DNA of 64,000 bases from Zizania palustris (GCA_019279435.1 JAAALK010000286.1:48990289-49054288), one strand, 5' to 3'. Counted from the first letter of the stretch, positions 36,119-48,523 are shown. Program-made: numbers and translations. The notes: a model not told the origin generated them from the letters alone.

Positions 36119-39100
36119 ATGCTGTACTCCCCCCTGTGCCTGGACCCCGCCGCCTCCCTCTCCTTCCTCCCCGCCGCCGCGCGGACGCCGGCGCCATGCG
36201 GGGTGGCGCCGCGCTCGCGCCGGGCGCTTAGGGCGGTGGCCTCCGTGGCCACGGCCGCGGAGGAGTCGGCGGCGGCCGCGCAAGGGCGTCTGGAGTCGCT
36301 GAGCCAGGTGGCCGGGGTTCTGGGCACGCAGTGGGGCGACGAGGGCAAGGGCAAGCTCGTCGACATACTCGCGCAGCGCTTCGACGTCGTCGCACGGTGT
36401 CAGGTCTCTCCCCGTTCTCTCTCTCTCTCTCTCCGTCCCTTGCGCGCGCCGCCCACTCTTTGCTGTGTGATGCATACTCCTCTTACCTTACTCCGGATGG
36501 TGTTCGATGAATTGACTCCTTGTGGTAAGATAGCACGAGCCTACGAGAGTCTCACGTAGACGATGGTAAGTTTCAGGTAGCGATTCTGTTCGGAAGAGTT
36601 TCAAATTCCAATAAGCAGCTTGTCTTGTGGATGAGAATCTAAAGAATATAGATAAGCTGGTCTGAAACGGAGTTTCTGATAGCTATAATAACTCATCTAA
36701 ATGGTTTAATTCTAGCTTCAGTTCGTGAAACTCAATACAAGATGTTTCAACTTGGCTTCAGGTTCATGCTACAGTGTTTCTCTAGTACATGTGTTGTAAT
36801 AGAGTCTTCTTCTCTCCTTTTCTTTTCCCTAATCTCTTTCTTTTTCCATTGATGTTTCCCGCGTTTCCGCTTCCTTTGGAGTGTCCTTGCAGCTGCTCTC
36901 TTCTTGTACCATCCTCCTCTTTTTAATACATGGGCAGATCTCATGCCTCCTTTCAAAAAATAACCATCAATAGCGTTCGGCATATGGCCACGATTCAGCA
37001 GTGCCAACCATTCATCCAACTAGCGGCTTGATTCACGGGATTGCTCTTGATGAGTCGATTGCTGATGATGTTTGATGTGATGGCGTTAGACTGCCGACGG
37101 AAATTTTAGCGTCAAATCTGCTTATTTAATTCAGTTCTTTCAGGGGCTGTTCCACCTCTAGTCAAGCAAGAGCTTTGGAAGAGGTGGGCAGAAACAAAGT
37201 GCAAGTTTTTCGCCTGGCTACTCCTAAAGAAAAAGCTTTTAACTGATGACAATCTCTTAAAGCGGGGTTGGTCTTGTCATCCGTTTTGCCAGCTCCATTT
37301 CTTTGCATTGGAAACGCTTTTGCACTTAGCAGGACAATGCCCCTTTACCAACCGGGTGCTCCGGCAAAGCCTACAACTAACATTTCCATTTTAACGGCAT
37401 TATGAGGTTCTTGCGTTCGTCGACTACTATCGAATAGTTGTGGGTTTCTTTTTCTCAGCAAGACGCTTTCTGAGTGACGACGACAACTTAATGGACTCAT
37501 TATTTACACACGGTGGAACGTCTGAAAAGAGAGAAATCAACTCATCTTCTATTCTTCTTTCAACTCTACGCTGGAATGATCTCAGATCTAAGGTTTTTTG
37601 TTAGAGCAAAAAACATGTCATAATTCTTCCTTTCCTCTCTGTCTCTATTTTTAGTTGGGATGTTGTCATGTAACTTGTTTTGGGTTTCCTACTCCTTTTT
37701 TCCTCCTTAATATATTGCAGTTCTCTCGCTTGGCCCTAAAAAAAAGAAATTCAATAACCATGGAAATGGATTATAATCGACAGAAATAACAGTTTTTTCA
37801 TATTCTCATTAGCTTGATAATCACCGCCCGCTTCTCAAAATTTAAAGCTCCCCAAACAGGCACATTAACTTATAGATATTAGTTTATTTCCAAATTTTAT
37901 AACTATTGAGTTTCAAAATCTAAACTAAGAATGTGGACTGTTTGGAGGAGATTTAAATTCTAGGAGTAGCCGGAGCTACCAGAAGGTACTGAAATCTATT
38001 TATTGAGTTTCACAATCAAAACAAAGAATCTAAACCATTTGGAAGAACTTTAAATTCTAGAAGTAGCTACAAATACAAAATCTTCCCTAAACAGGTACTT
38101 GCGGTATGATCAGTACATGAAGGCCTGTTTATCTTCCGGCGCCATTCATGAAGGCCACCTTTGTAGCACTAGTGCACAACTACCACTTACTCCTGTACTT
38201 CGTAGTTAACACTTACGCTTCCTCTGAATCACAAGAGTTAGAAATTAGTTTAATTGCAGAAGAAAGTTGGAATGGTTCCACGTTACAGATGAGGTTTATA
38301 GTCGAAAACACGCTTCCAAATGATTTGAGCATGAGCTGTTGACTCTTGCTTTGTTTATGATGATAAAACAACTCGCACCTGCAGGCATGAGTTTTACCAT
38401 TGGTCCCTGGTTTTCTTGAATTGTGTGGCTCTTCCAATCTGAATATATTCTTGTTGAGAGAAGTATGAGCTGAAAGGCCCTAGTTTTTTCTTAGCATAAC
38501 CTCTATGTTTTCTCATTCTTGGTGGCATCATTTACTAATTTTTTAGCTGTATCATAATTAAACAATAAAGGTAGCTGAACTATTCTAAACATTAAAGACC
38601 CACAATACATATACTTCTACGTTGATATTTTGATGTCAAATCCTACACACTAACAAAATGGGATTATAAAACACCTGTTTGCAAGAAATAGTGATACGCA
38701 GTTATATAGTCAAAGCCGCATCGATTACAACTAATGTTTCATTTTGTTCTAGTGCAATGATGTTTCTTTTCTATAACACATGTAATCCTTTATGGGTCAG
38801 TGTTATGTGCAGATTAGTAGATTAGATTGAATTAGTTAAGATAAGATTAGTTAGTTAGGATTATTTCTGTTTTAAAGATAAAGATAAGGTTGGTAGATTA
38901 GATTGTATTAGGCCTATAAATACCCCTTAAGGGCTATGGAATAAAGGAAGCAGAAGGAATTAATCAATTCCTCCTCTGCTCCTACCAGTCAGAAAAAATG
39001 ATCATACTGCTTCATGAAAAACCTTGATTATAGTTCTTAAGGTGGTAATATTACTAGACTTACTTTCCTGCAATAAGATTTGATTGTGTCTGCTTTACCT

Positions 39101-40480
39101 TTTTAACTTGTAGGATGTTTTATGTTACTTATTAGGGTGGAGCTAATGCTGGACATACTATATATAATTCAGAGGGAAAGAAGTTTTCACTGCATCTTGT
39201 TCCATCAGGCATCCTTAATGAGAACACACAGTGTGTGATTGGTAATGGAGCAGTAGTTCATCTTCCTGGTTTCTTTAAAGAAATTGATGGGTTGGAATCA
39301 AATGGAATTTCCTGCAAAGGAAGAATTTTAGTCTCGGATCGTGCCCATCTTTTATTTGATCTCCATCAAACTGTTGACGGGCTTAGAGAGGTAGAGCTTG
39401 GAAATTCCCTTATAGGAACAACAAAGAGGGGAATCGGACCATGCTATTCGAACAAAGTTATAAGGAATGGACTTAGAGTCAGTGATCTGCGTCATATGGA
39501 TACCTTCGGTGCTAAACTCAATACCCTACTGAGAGATGCAGCTCTGCGCTTTCAAGGATTTGAATACAGTAGCAAGACCCTTAAAGATGAAGTTGAGAAG
39601 TACGAAAAATTTGCTGAGCGTCTAGGTCCTTACATTGCTGATACCGTGCATTTCGTGAACCAGTCGATTTTGCAGAAGAAGAAAATATTGGTCGAAGGTG
39701 GTCAAGCCACCATGTTAGATATTGACTTTGGCACATACCCATTTGTCACTTCCTCGAGTCCCTCAGCTGGCGGTATTTGCACTGGCCTCGGCATTGCGCC
39801 AAGAATCATCGGTGATCTCATTGGAGTGGTTGGTTCCAATATCTTTCAACTGGTCATCAACTCTTATTTTCCCTTCCCCCATAAACCTGAAACGTTTCTA
39901 TGTGCAGGTAAAAGCCTACACAACCAGGGTTGGCTCTGGTCCATTCCCAACAGAGCTGCTGGGTAAGACCGGCGATTTGCTGCGCGCTTCTGGAATGGAG
40001 TTTGGCACGACAACAGGTCGCCCAAGGCGCTGTGGCTGGCTTGATATAGTTGCACTCAAGTACTGCTGCCAAATAAACGGCTTCTCATCTCTAAACCTGA
40101 CCAAGCTCGACGTGTTGACCGGTCTCAAGGAAGTAAAGCTGGGAACTTCATACTGTACTGAAGATGGCAAAGCAATCGAATCGTTCCCAGCAGACCTTGA
40201 TCTCCTGGAGAAAATCAAGGTAAGGAAAAACACACGATGTTTCTTCTTTCTTGTATTGTAATTCTGCTGGCTTGATGAAAACTCTTGTGGTCTCTCTGCG
40301 TTGGTACAGGTCAAATATGAGGTCCTACCTGGGTGGGAGGACGACATCTCATCGGTACGAAACTATGGTGATCTCCCAGAGACTGCCCGTCTGTACGTGG
40401 AGAGGATAGAGGAGCTGCTCGGTATTCCAGTCCATTACATCGGCGTAGGACCTGGCCGTGATGCGCTCATATACAAATAG
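36119..40480 (+). CDS. Adenylosuccinate synthetase, plastid-targeted, 4 exons
   Basis: Exons: 36119-36403, 39136-39828, 39908-40219, 40310-40480; 486 aa, normal for plants. It makes adenylosuccinate from IMP, aspartate and GTP, the first of two steps from IMP to AMP. Residues 1-60 are rich in Ala, Ser and Arg with few acids, a typical plastid transit peptide. The phosphate-binding loop LGTQWGDEGKGKLVD ends exon 1, and exon 2 opens with the conserved GGANAGHTIY, whose His is catalytic. Further family signatures are GTTKRGIGPCY, ILVEGGQATMLDID, FVTSSSPSAGGICTGLGI, TRVGSGPFPTEL, TTTGRPRRCGWLD and PGWEDDI near the C-terminus. Intron 1 (2.7 kb) holds two L1 3' fragments and a solo LTR. Intron 2 is only 79 bp; retaining it brings an early stop. 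Confidence 0.95.
36700..36962 (+). mobile_element. L1-type LINE 3' end in adenylosuccinate synthetase intron 1
   Basis: The stretch ends in TTTAATACATGGGCAGATC, then CTCATGCCTCCTTTCAAAAAA, a typical grass L1 3' tail (one base longer than I quote in a single run elsewhere). No coding part remains. The left boundary is uncertain. Confidence 0.5.
37140..37748 (+). mobile_element. 5'-truncated L1 LINE with zf-RVT remnant in intron 1
   Basis: Plus-strand translation across 37160-37380 gives LWKRWAETKCKFFAWLLLKK, LLTDDNLLKRGW and LLHLAGQCPFTNRV, the zinc-binding reverse-transcriptase domain found at the end of plant L1 ORF2. The 3' end reads CTCCTTAATATATTGCAG and closes with a short A-run (CCCTAAAAAAAA) near 37745. 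It is a dead, 5'-truncated copy. Confidence 0.75.
38801..38987 (+). mobile_element. Solo LTR in adenylosuccinate synthetase intron 1
   Basis: A 187-bp TG...CA unit (TGTTATGTGCAG to CTCCTACCA) is flanked by a perfect 5-bp duplication GTCAG (38796-38800 and 38988-38992). It contains GGCCTATAAATACC, a TATA-like promoter core, and an AATAAAGG poly(A)-like word. The layout resembles the LTRs of the TRIM at 4589-5801, but the sequences differ. Recombination between two LTRs would leave this footprint. Confidence 0.82.
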
Positions 40481-41330
40481 GAGACTTCAGGACGCATACC
40501 TCCTGCCAGGTTCATCATTTAGGGCAATATTTTTTTTGGGGGTGTTGTTTACTTGTAAGAAATATAGACATTGTTGTCGGCTGGAGCTTTTAAGCCTTGA
40601 ACTAGTGGAGGCCTGGAGGGTGTAAGAGTTCTGACATCGTATGCCAAACAAGGCGAAATGCAATCATCATTGTGCATTGGATTTTCTTTTGGGGGTATTA
40701 TAAGATTAATTAATGGGATTTTGAGCACGATAAGATGAGAGACGAGACGGAGTTGTGTAGATTAAATTCTTCATATATGTTGTTTATCATTAATCTTAAT
40801 GGGTAATTAACTTCCAAGAGAATTCTTAAGGAATTTGGCTGCCGTCTTAAATGTTTCAGAGTTTCTCCCACTCTTCAGGCCTATCCACATATTTAGAGTA
40901 AACGCTGTGAAGTCGCATTAAGGTCAAAAATATAGGGGCCTCTTTGTTTCAACTTCTTCCAACAGCTACAGTTACTTATCTGACATAGTAGCTACACAGA
41001 CTAGCTAGGTATTGAGGATCTATATAGAAGTGGAAACAAACAGACAATGCCATAGATATTTTATAATTTAGTCGCGCCGAAACAAATGTGGAACTCAGCT
41101 CCCCAACAACTCAACGAATGCAGGATCACATGAAATAACTCCAAGATACACTACTTAGTGCTGCATCCCATTCCAAAACAGAATTAATGTCGAATCTTAT
41201 CAAGAATGTGGAAAAGATAACACAATCACTCACTAGATGGTAGGAGGGATAAACACAAGCTTGGCAAATCACCACTGAAGAAGTTGAGATCAACCACATA
41301 CGAAACAATGGCAGTAATTAGATGTTGATT
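40481..41330. other. Convergent intergenic region between adenylosuccinate synthetase and NAA20
   Basis: This holds the 3' UTRs of two converging genes. About 40938-41044 has weak inverted ends (GGCCTCTTTGTTTCAACTTCT and AGAAGTGGAAACAAACAGA, the first counted one base past the match) and may be a small MITE. Nothing else is seen. Confidence 0.35.
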
Positions 41331-43954
41331 TCAATCATATTCAAGTTCATCGGGTGTAATTGGTCTCTTGAGTGGAATGATAGACTTCTTTTCCACATCT
41401 TGCGACAAAGCCTTTCTCATATCTAAGCAAAAACAAACACAGAAGTGAGCAATATCGACAGAATAATTTGAATAAGACACAACATAAGGACTTGATACTG
41501 TGGACGTGCTTACCAAGGCCATCTTCTTCTCCTGAGTAGTAGCGGAGCACCCTTCGATAAACCACATAGCCAAGCTATGGAAACAAGGAACATAAATTGA
41601 TAAATTCATTTGGGATAGTGTCGCTTGCATTCAAAATTTTAAGTATAAACCCTATGCTGCAATCTACATACAGGGAGTCAGGGATTGTTGATTTCATTGG
41701 AAAAGCATTAAAATAATTTCTGTTCAGGGCAGCAGAATATATAAAACAAAAGATTGACCATTTGCTATTCCGTATTGAAATATAAGCCAGTTGATCATGA
41801 CATTTGCAGAAAGTGTACCTTCTCATACATCCTTATTGCTGGCATGTTAGATGCCCTTACAAAGAGATCCACAAAGTAGGCCTTATCCCTGACAGGATAA
41901 CCAATTTTAGAGTAATATTAGTGTCATAACCAACATGACAACGCCAGTTATGGAGTCATAAAGTTGAAAATGAATGGCACATTAGCAGAACAATAAGTAA
42001 ACCACAGTAGGAAATAAAGATGAGCCAATATGTTTAATTCAAGCATCCAATTCTATGATTTAAGAGATCTGGTGCCTAATGGAAGGAAATATACCCAGGA
42101 AAATACTCTTCAGAATTCTACTGCTGGAAAATGGAACAGAGAGCTAGGAAGCCAGCTAACAATATCACTACTATCTTACCACAAGAATTTTCAGATTGCA
42201 ATGTTTCCGAATTCTGATCATAGGTTGATATGATAATTAGTGCCTCTGTTGAAACTATAAGGCATATAATTTGAGAAGATCTTCTGATATTTATAGGGCT
42301 TGTATGCCAATTTAATGTGGGTTCCTGAACCACGGCCTACTTATCTTTCCTCAATATGCAACTTTTATTACAACCCAGACTTCATCCCAAAGCAATCATG
42401 AGAGAGCACATAACATAAGTCATTTGCTACTTTGCTAGCATGCATTGTCAATTTTATCACCTCCTAATACTTGTGCAAGGACACACCCTATATTAATCGA
42501 GTACTACTGCTTGCTTGGTCAACTCTCAATCGGACAGGAAACAAAAATACCTTTCAAACATGAAGTAAACTGGCTGGATAGGGATAAGTTCCTTGACCTA
42601 ATTAGCAAAAACTAGAATGACGATGTGTAAGCTCCAACCAGTAGTGATATCATGCAGATATGAATGTTGGTGATGTGACACTGTATTGCTAAGGAATTCA
42701 GAAAGAAAATAAATCATTGAAGAAAAAATAGATCATATAAACAATTGATTACACATGGGCATGACATCCAACAGTTAATAGTACAATTTAAAACCACCAA
42801 ATCACAGTGAAGGTATAAATGTATAATCATAAGAATTAAGATTGTCAGAATATGTACATCTTATCGCTGACTTCCTCTAGAAGGTTCATAAGCTTCTTGG
42901 CTAACTTCTGCCTACGAAATTCTGAGGCAACAGACACTGCTGTAACATGTCCATGCCAAGATTCACCTTGTCCTTCAACCTTACCCATGACTGCAATAGA
43001 CAGAAACACACAACTAAATAAATGGCCATAAACTAAGAGAAAGTGGACGAGGAAAAAATGACATAAAATGGCATACATAAAAAAATGGAACAAACATAAT
43101 GTTAGAAACTGGTTGGCATTTGGCAATGCATAAGATTTGGGATCAATCGATATCACCCACAGACTTTTACAGGCATATATATATTCACAACATCTACTGA
43201 AATCCACTATAATATTGAACAGCGCTAATTCATCCCACTGGATAATTTTTCTCAACCCTCTAAGATCGCATTCAGCCATAAAAAGGGCCAAAGGGGTAAC
43301 TCTTAACACAACATGCTTGCCTGCTCCCAATTCAACTTTCAATCCATATGGTAACTGTTCTGATCTGATTTATCCTGTCATCCTGTACACCCTTCAGCTT
43401 CAAGCCCTTCCCTGAGAGGTAAATAAGTCCAAATTGGCAAACAAACACCATCCACTTTACCAAGATTTCATTAGACACTATTGGTAACTCCACAAATCAT
43501 TACTTGCGTACAAGACATACTGATGCTCCAATGCTTAAAAAGCCCTAATTTCTCAACTCTCCAGAGTAAAACATAGGGTTTACAACTTCAGCGAACCTGA
43601 TAAACAGAAGACGCAGAACCACTAGCAACAACTAGCAAAGATACACAGACAATCCGGCCAAGGGTAGGAGACATACTGTATCCCATGACGCGGTCACCGG
43701 GGCTGACGGCAGCGTGGAAGTAGTCCGGCCAGCGAGCCATGTACGTCATGTAGAAAGACATGTTGAACTGCGGCGAGTGGATCAAACGGGTTAGCTTGTG
43801 GGGCAGGGGACCGGCGGACGCCACATCCCGCTCACGCGAAGGAACCAGGAGGAAGGAAGGGTTTAGGGTAGCGTACGGTCTCTGTGAGGTGGTCGAAGTT
43901 GACGGAGGAGAAGCGGAGGAGGTCATCGCAGCAGAACCGGCGAATGGTCGTCAT
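41331..43954 (-). CDS. NAA20: N-alpha-acetyltransferase 20, catalytic subunit of NatB, 6 exons
   Basis: Exons on the minus strand: 43954-43877, 43767-43677, 42990-42858, 41888-41819, 41574-41514, 41422-41331; 174 aa, the standard length. NatB acetylates protein N-termini starting Met-Asp, Met-Glu, Met-Asn or Met-Gln, co-translationally at the ribosome, with NAA25 as auxiliary subunit. The start MTTIRRFCCDDLLRF is canonical. Family signatures follow: YMARWPDYF, MGKVEGQGESWHGHVTAVSV, the acetyl-CoA-binding segment FRRQKLAKKLMNLLE, KAYFVDLFVRASNMPAIRMY, LGYVVYRRVLRYYSGEE, and the end LKRPITPDELEYD. All splice sites are GT-AG. No oddities. Confidence 0.95.
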
Positions 43955-44019
43955 GGTCCTCGGCTTCTAACGGCGCCGCCGGTCTCCGGAGTGTAGCCTC
44001 GTCGGGCGGTCCCGGGGAG

Positions 44020-44046
44020 TGGCGGTGCGGTGCGGTGCGGTGCGGC
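44020..44046. repeat. (GCGGT)n microsatellite in the NAA20 5' region
   Basis: About five copies of GGTGC/GCGGT lie roughly 70-90 bases upstream of the NAA20 start codon, probably within its 5' UTR or core promoter. Confidence 0.8.
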
Positions 44047-44111
44047 GCTGCGGTCTATCGGCGGATGGGAGGGACGGAGATACGAAAGGAGGGGATGAGC
44101 TGTTTTTGACG

Positions 44112-44488
44112 GGGGCAATTTGATCGTATACCGATTTCTCGCTGTATCTCAATGATACGCGGACTTTACAAAGCAAATATCCTATACAATCACTCATTTA
44201 GTATAAACGTGCAATCAAGCGATCTGGTGTATTTAATCAAGCAATTCAATGGTTACATATGAAAGAGACTGAAATCTAGTATTTTTTTACTTTTAACCCC
44301 TTTCATAACTCCTTTCATATATAACCGTTGGATCGCTTGATTAGATGCACCAAATCGCTTGATTGCACGTTTACACCAAATGAGTGATTGCACATGATAT
44401 TTCCTCGGGTTTATATTTGTCAATGACATGTAGGTCAGATGGATAAATTCTCAATTTTCATCAAGGTGAGTATATGATCAATTTTTCC
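44112..44488. mobile_element. MITE (GATCATATACTC family), copy 2, split by another MITE
   Basis: The left end GGCAATTTGATCGTATACC and the right end GAGTATATGATCAATTTTTCC (quoted one base past the match) are inverted and match the copy at 8369-9186. The arms TCAATGACATGTAGG and AAATTCTCAATTTTCATC agree with the inner part of the other copies. The copy is interrupted at 44175-44402 by an unrelated long-inverted-repeat MITE. Confidence 0.65.
44175..44402. mobile_element. Fold-back MITE with arms of about 90 bp, nested in the MITE above
   Basis: The left arm from AAATATCCTATACAATCACT and the right arm ending in AGTGATTGCACATGATATTT are inverted copies for about 90 bp, sharing GTGCAATCAAGCGAT and TGGTGTATTTAATCAAGC-like words. 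The loop is short and AT-rich. The target duplication is unclear. The element is non-coding and would form a strong hairpin if transcribed. Confidence 0.75.
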
Positions 44489-45780
44489 GATACGAAACAA
44501 TTCGATTTATATCATTATAATTATGTGACTTTACAGAGAATAACATTACAATTCACATATTTAGATTTACTGTCATTATGTAATCGTAACTTTCTCAAAA
44601 GGTAATGAAATATTTCAGAATTCTCAAAAATTGTAATAACATATTTCAGAATTTTCTAAATTTGTAATGATATAGTTATGAGTTATTTGAAATTGTAATA
44701 ACATGAATCTAAATATATGAATGTAATAACATTTTTTCAAGATCACAAAATTGTAATGGCATGAATCCAACTTTCCCTTTATATATACTAAAGTTTAGTT
44801 AATTATAAAATTAATTATATAAAACTTGGGTCCCGAGAAAATCTATTAACGAGAAAATCTATTAAGCTTAATTAATCTATTGTTAACATATATTTACTAT
44901 AGAATCAAATTTTCAAATCAACGAACTCAACAATTTGATTTATCGGAGTGAGTATATATTTATAATACATGAAAAAATAGATTTCATGATTAATATGGGA
45001 CCGATAAGAGTGTATAAGTAACACGATGATTATCTTAACCCAGTAATATAGATAAGATATTATTCTAACAGATAAAATATTATTATTATAATAGGAGAAA
45101 ATGGAGTAGCTTGGACTAATCTGAGCCATCCATTTACTGCTATTCTGTAATTTCTTAAATCCATAAAAATCTCTAACACACATTCAAAATTCTAGATCGT
45201 GAGATTTTATTTTAGAAAAGTTCAACTCGCATGCCATTATAATTTTCAGAAATTGCCTATATACCACTGTCAGTGACTGTGGCGGCCCCCATATGTCAGT
45301 GACACATCGATGGCATATTGACAAACCGCAAAAATTGTAATGGCACGGAAAAAATTAACCCTTTCTTCTTCTCCCTTATGTATCTTCAATTGTCCATGTT
45401 GAAAAGTATTTCAAATCCACCTTTTCATAACATAAAAAATTTAAAAAATATTTACTCTAATAAGTACAATATATAAAATGATGATATTTGATATTTTATT
45501 ATGCATGCCATATGTGTAGGGGTTAGAGTATGACAAATGATAAAATTCATTGAACAATGAAAAATCGAAATAAAAACCATTATAATTATCTGTCCACATA
45601 TATTCTGCGTGATAACTTTGACCACGTTATTCATCGGAGATGTAATAATTTATCATGATCAAAAAATGATTTATTGTTCATGCTAATCCATGATTTATAT
45701 GATCTAAATAGCTTTATATATTATTATCTCAAAACAATATCATAATTAAATAGATTATGTGCCAGTTTATTGTACCAGTT
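44489..45780. repeat. AT-rich DNA with loose ATTGTAATAACAT repeats
   Basis: 44500-44770 repeats AATTGTAAT(A/G)(A/G)CAT and TATTTCAGAATT(C/T)TC words at irregular spacing. The theme returns at 45235-45345 (GCCATTATAATTTTCAGAAATTGCC, of which only the first 20 bases are a firm match). The rest is AT-rich intergenic DNA without genes. Confidence 0.45.
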
Positions 45781-45784
45781 TAGA

Positions 45785-46285
45785 CCTTGTTGGATGACCT
45801 CTACTTATTTTTTTAGAGACTAAAGTTTAGTTCTTTTGTTTAGATGTAGAAACTAAATATCGGGATTTATAAATAAGGATAGAGTATGCATGATACTTTA
45901 GTCTCTATAAGGACATGTATAACTCTGAGACTGCGGAACGGTTTTCAAAGTACAAGAGACAACAAAGAAACTGCATGGTATAACCCTAAGCCCCTGAATT
46001 ATAAATACAGCTAAGAGACAATGCGTATGAAGAATCGTGTAGAGACAAATTCTTCGCAAATAGTGCGTCTCTTGTATTTTTTCAGTTAACCTCCTAAACA
46101 CACCTATCAAGAGACCACCTATTAAATAGAGTTGTTCACGCCCTAAGCAACTTCCAAGGAATTAATGGACTAGTAAACTTTAGGAACTAAAGTTTAGTTC
46201 CTATAAACAATGTTGTTTGAGATTTTAGGGACTAAATGAGATTAAACTTTAGTCCAAAAAATAAACAACCCAATCAAAAAAACCC
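45785..46285. mobile_element. MITE with ACTAAAGTTTAGT motifs, split by a Tourist element
   Basis: The left part GAGACTAAAGTTTAGTTC and the right part GGACTAAATGAGATTAAACT, with outer ends TTGTTGGATGACC and the complement GATTGGGTTGTTTA, form loose inverted repeats. A Tourist element sits inside at 45911-46143. The exact ends are not certain. Confidence 0.5.
45911..46143. mobile_element. Tourist-like MITE, TSD TAA
   Basis: The ends GGACATGTATAACTCT and the complement GGGCGTGAACAACTCT are imperfect inverted repeats, flanked by TAA on both sides (45908-45910 and 46144-46146). No coding capacity. Confidence 0.7.
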
Positions 46286-46594
46286 TCATTATAATTTAGA
46301 TTATAACAATTACTAAGATTCCACCCAATTTTTTATATAAACCAGATAGTTATATTTTTGAACTGAAATAAACAGGAGTTAATTAAAATGATAAATTATA
46401 TAAAAAAAATCGTTCGTCAAACGGGCAGCAAACCAAGCGGCCGAGGAGGCACGGGCCACGGAGGAATCAACGTACCGTGCCCGTGAACGCACCACTCCGC
46501 GGCGCCGCATCATCCTAGAGTCGCCACGGCCGCACCACCACCGCACAAAATCCGATCGGCCGCCGATCGCCCCCCTCCCTCCGCCCCGATCCCC

Positions 46595-48147
46595 ATGAGA
46601 GGCGGCGGCGGCGGCGGCGGCGAATCCCCGGACGCCCCGGACTCCGACCCGCCCTCCCCCGATCGCGTGGCGGTGGCGGCGTCCACGATGGACGGCAACG
46701 TCTTCCCGGAGGACCTCCTGCGCGCGGTCCTGCAGCGGATCCCGCCGCCCGACCTCGCGCGGGCTGCCTGCGTCTGCCGCCTGTGGCGCGTGGTCGCCTC
46801 CGACCGCGCCGTGCTGGAGGCCGCCTTCGCCTCGCCCTGGGGCGTGCGCCGCGTCGTCGGCGAGCCGGCCACGAGGGCCTTCTGGCGCGCTGCGTCCCTC
46901 GGCCGATTCGCGCTCTCGCACACCGTCCGCCGCGGGGACACCGTCCCCGGCATCGCGCTCAAGTACTCCGTCCAGGTACCATCTGCATCTTCTCCGTCTG
47001 AATCAGAGATGATATGTAGCACGCCATATAAGATTGCCCCCTATAATTACCCCGTGGAAGAACGAAGCAGCACTTAACATGACAGGATTCACAGCGGTAT
47101 CAAACTAGATAATTTTAGAACCAAAAATACAAGAGCAAAAGATCATGTCTTGTTATATGGAAAATATGGAGCCAGTGGATCTTATAATTTAAGTACGACG
47201 AAAGGATAAGCCACTGATAATGTTAGCCACAAAGAGCAATCACAAGAATTTATTACTTTTAAGTTTCAGATAATATAGGATGAGGTGTTTGACGCCATTG
47301 GCCATTCTCAGTGTCGAGGAGCTCACCTCAGTTATAGTGCACATTGTTTATCATGTGGGCTCTGATTTTTTGACTATGCAAAATTAAACTACTTTTGTTA
47401 TGTTCTAATGATAGTAAGGCTGAATGATTTGCTTTTTCAAGTCTCAAGTTAATGGTATTAGCTCTAAAGTTAATTGATCAAAGATTATTCAGGGACTGTT
47501 GTACAATACCTCTGCACCTTCAGCTGCTAGCTTTTGTTGATATCCTCTGTTGCCAGGTATAGTTGATCATAAATATAATTGCATGTATGGTCTAATTTGC
47601 TGGAATACTCTCAGATGAAGCTGTTGATGCAGCTGAAATCAGTAGGTAGCCTCAGTTTTGTATATTTGTAAATTCTATTTATTTATACCATTCCACACAT
47701 ATGTCCGCTTTGTTCCAGGAAGTTGTGCTTTGCTTGTTATTTATTTGATGTTCTATGAATTGTAAGCAGGTGACCGATATAAAGCGTTTCAACAACATGA
47801 TGAGTGACCACGGTATCTACTCAAGGGAGAGGCTTCTGATACCAATTGGTAATCCTGCAATTCTGCTGGGTAGCACATGCTACATTGAGATGGATCATAA
47901 TGCAAAAAGAGAGGTTGCAGTCTTTTACCCTGAGGGGCGCCCCAGTTGTGGAAAAGCAGAATCCTTGAGAAACTCTGCTGCCGCTGAACGGCGAAGCAGG
48001 AGGATTCTGGAATCGGTGAGGCGAAGCTTGCATACCGACGACGGAACTGCTGCGTACTACTTATCTGTCACAGATGGAGATCCAAGGGCAGCCATGATGG
48101 AGTACTCGGAGGACCTAAGGTGGGAGCAGCAACAGTCAGGCCACTAG
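46595..48147 (+). CDS. F-box protein with a LysM domain, 2 exons
   Basis: Exons: 46595-46975 and 47770-48147; 252 aa. After a Gly/Asp/Pro-rich N-terminus, an F-box lies at about residues 35-75 (VFPEDLLRAVLQRIPPPDLA, then CVCRLWRVVASD). A LysM domain follows at about residues 108-155 (SHTVRRGDTVPGIALKYSVQ, then VTDIKRFNN and RLLIPI). This pairing matches the plant F-box/LysM family (Arabidopsis At1g55000 type). The F-box should bind SKP1 in an SCF ubiquitin ligase. What the LysM module binds is unknown: without a signal peptide it is intracellular, so wall-glycan binding is unlikely. The donor GTACC and acceptor AAGCAG keep the frame within LysM. The start is the first ATG and gives a complete F-box. 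Confidence 0.92.
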
Positions 48148-48406
48148 ATGTGTGCCAATTGGAAGATAAGGGTATGGTATTTGATAAGTGCAGGTCGTTG
48201 GAAGATTACTACCTGCTTGGCTGCTTGAACAACTATCTGCTGCGTGTAATATAATGTGAATATGTGAACATATGTAATGTATCATCTTTTTTCTTCGGCG
48301 TGATGAACCTGAATAAATATCCATAGCAATTGCTCGGTGATATACATGTCCTGGGTATCGTAATCTTTGTATAATACAAGATTTAGGGAAGGCAAGTCTT
48401 GCAGTT

Positions 48407-48520
48407 CACTACAAGAAAATAGTAAATTTTCGTTGGTTTTTTTAATTTTCGTCAGTTTTTCTTAAAGCCGACGGAAGTTACGAAACTGACGGAAGTTTGC
48501 TGGATTGGATTCTTGTAGTG
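48407..48520. mobile_element. 114-bp miniature CACTA element
   Basis: The ends CACTACAAGAAAAT and the complement ATTCTTGTAGTG are inverted and flanked by a perfect 3-bp duplication GTT (48404-48406 and 48521-48523). Inside is AAGCCGACGGAAGTTA, the same subterminal word as in the 8.95-kb CACTA at 12756-21703, so it is a deletion derivative from a related family. It lies about 260 bases past the F-box/LysM stop codon. Confidence 0.88.
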
Positions 48521-48523
48521 GTT

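Noticed and set aside
39829..39966. Alternative C-terminus of adenylosuccinate synthetase read through intron 2
   Set aside because: The 79-bp segment has good GT and CAG ends, and splicing it restores the conserved VKAYTTRVGSGPFPTE region; read-through gives an early stop.
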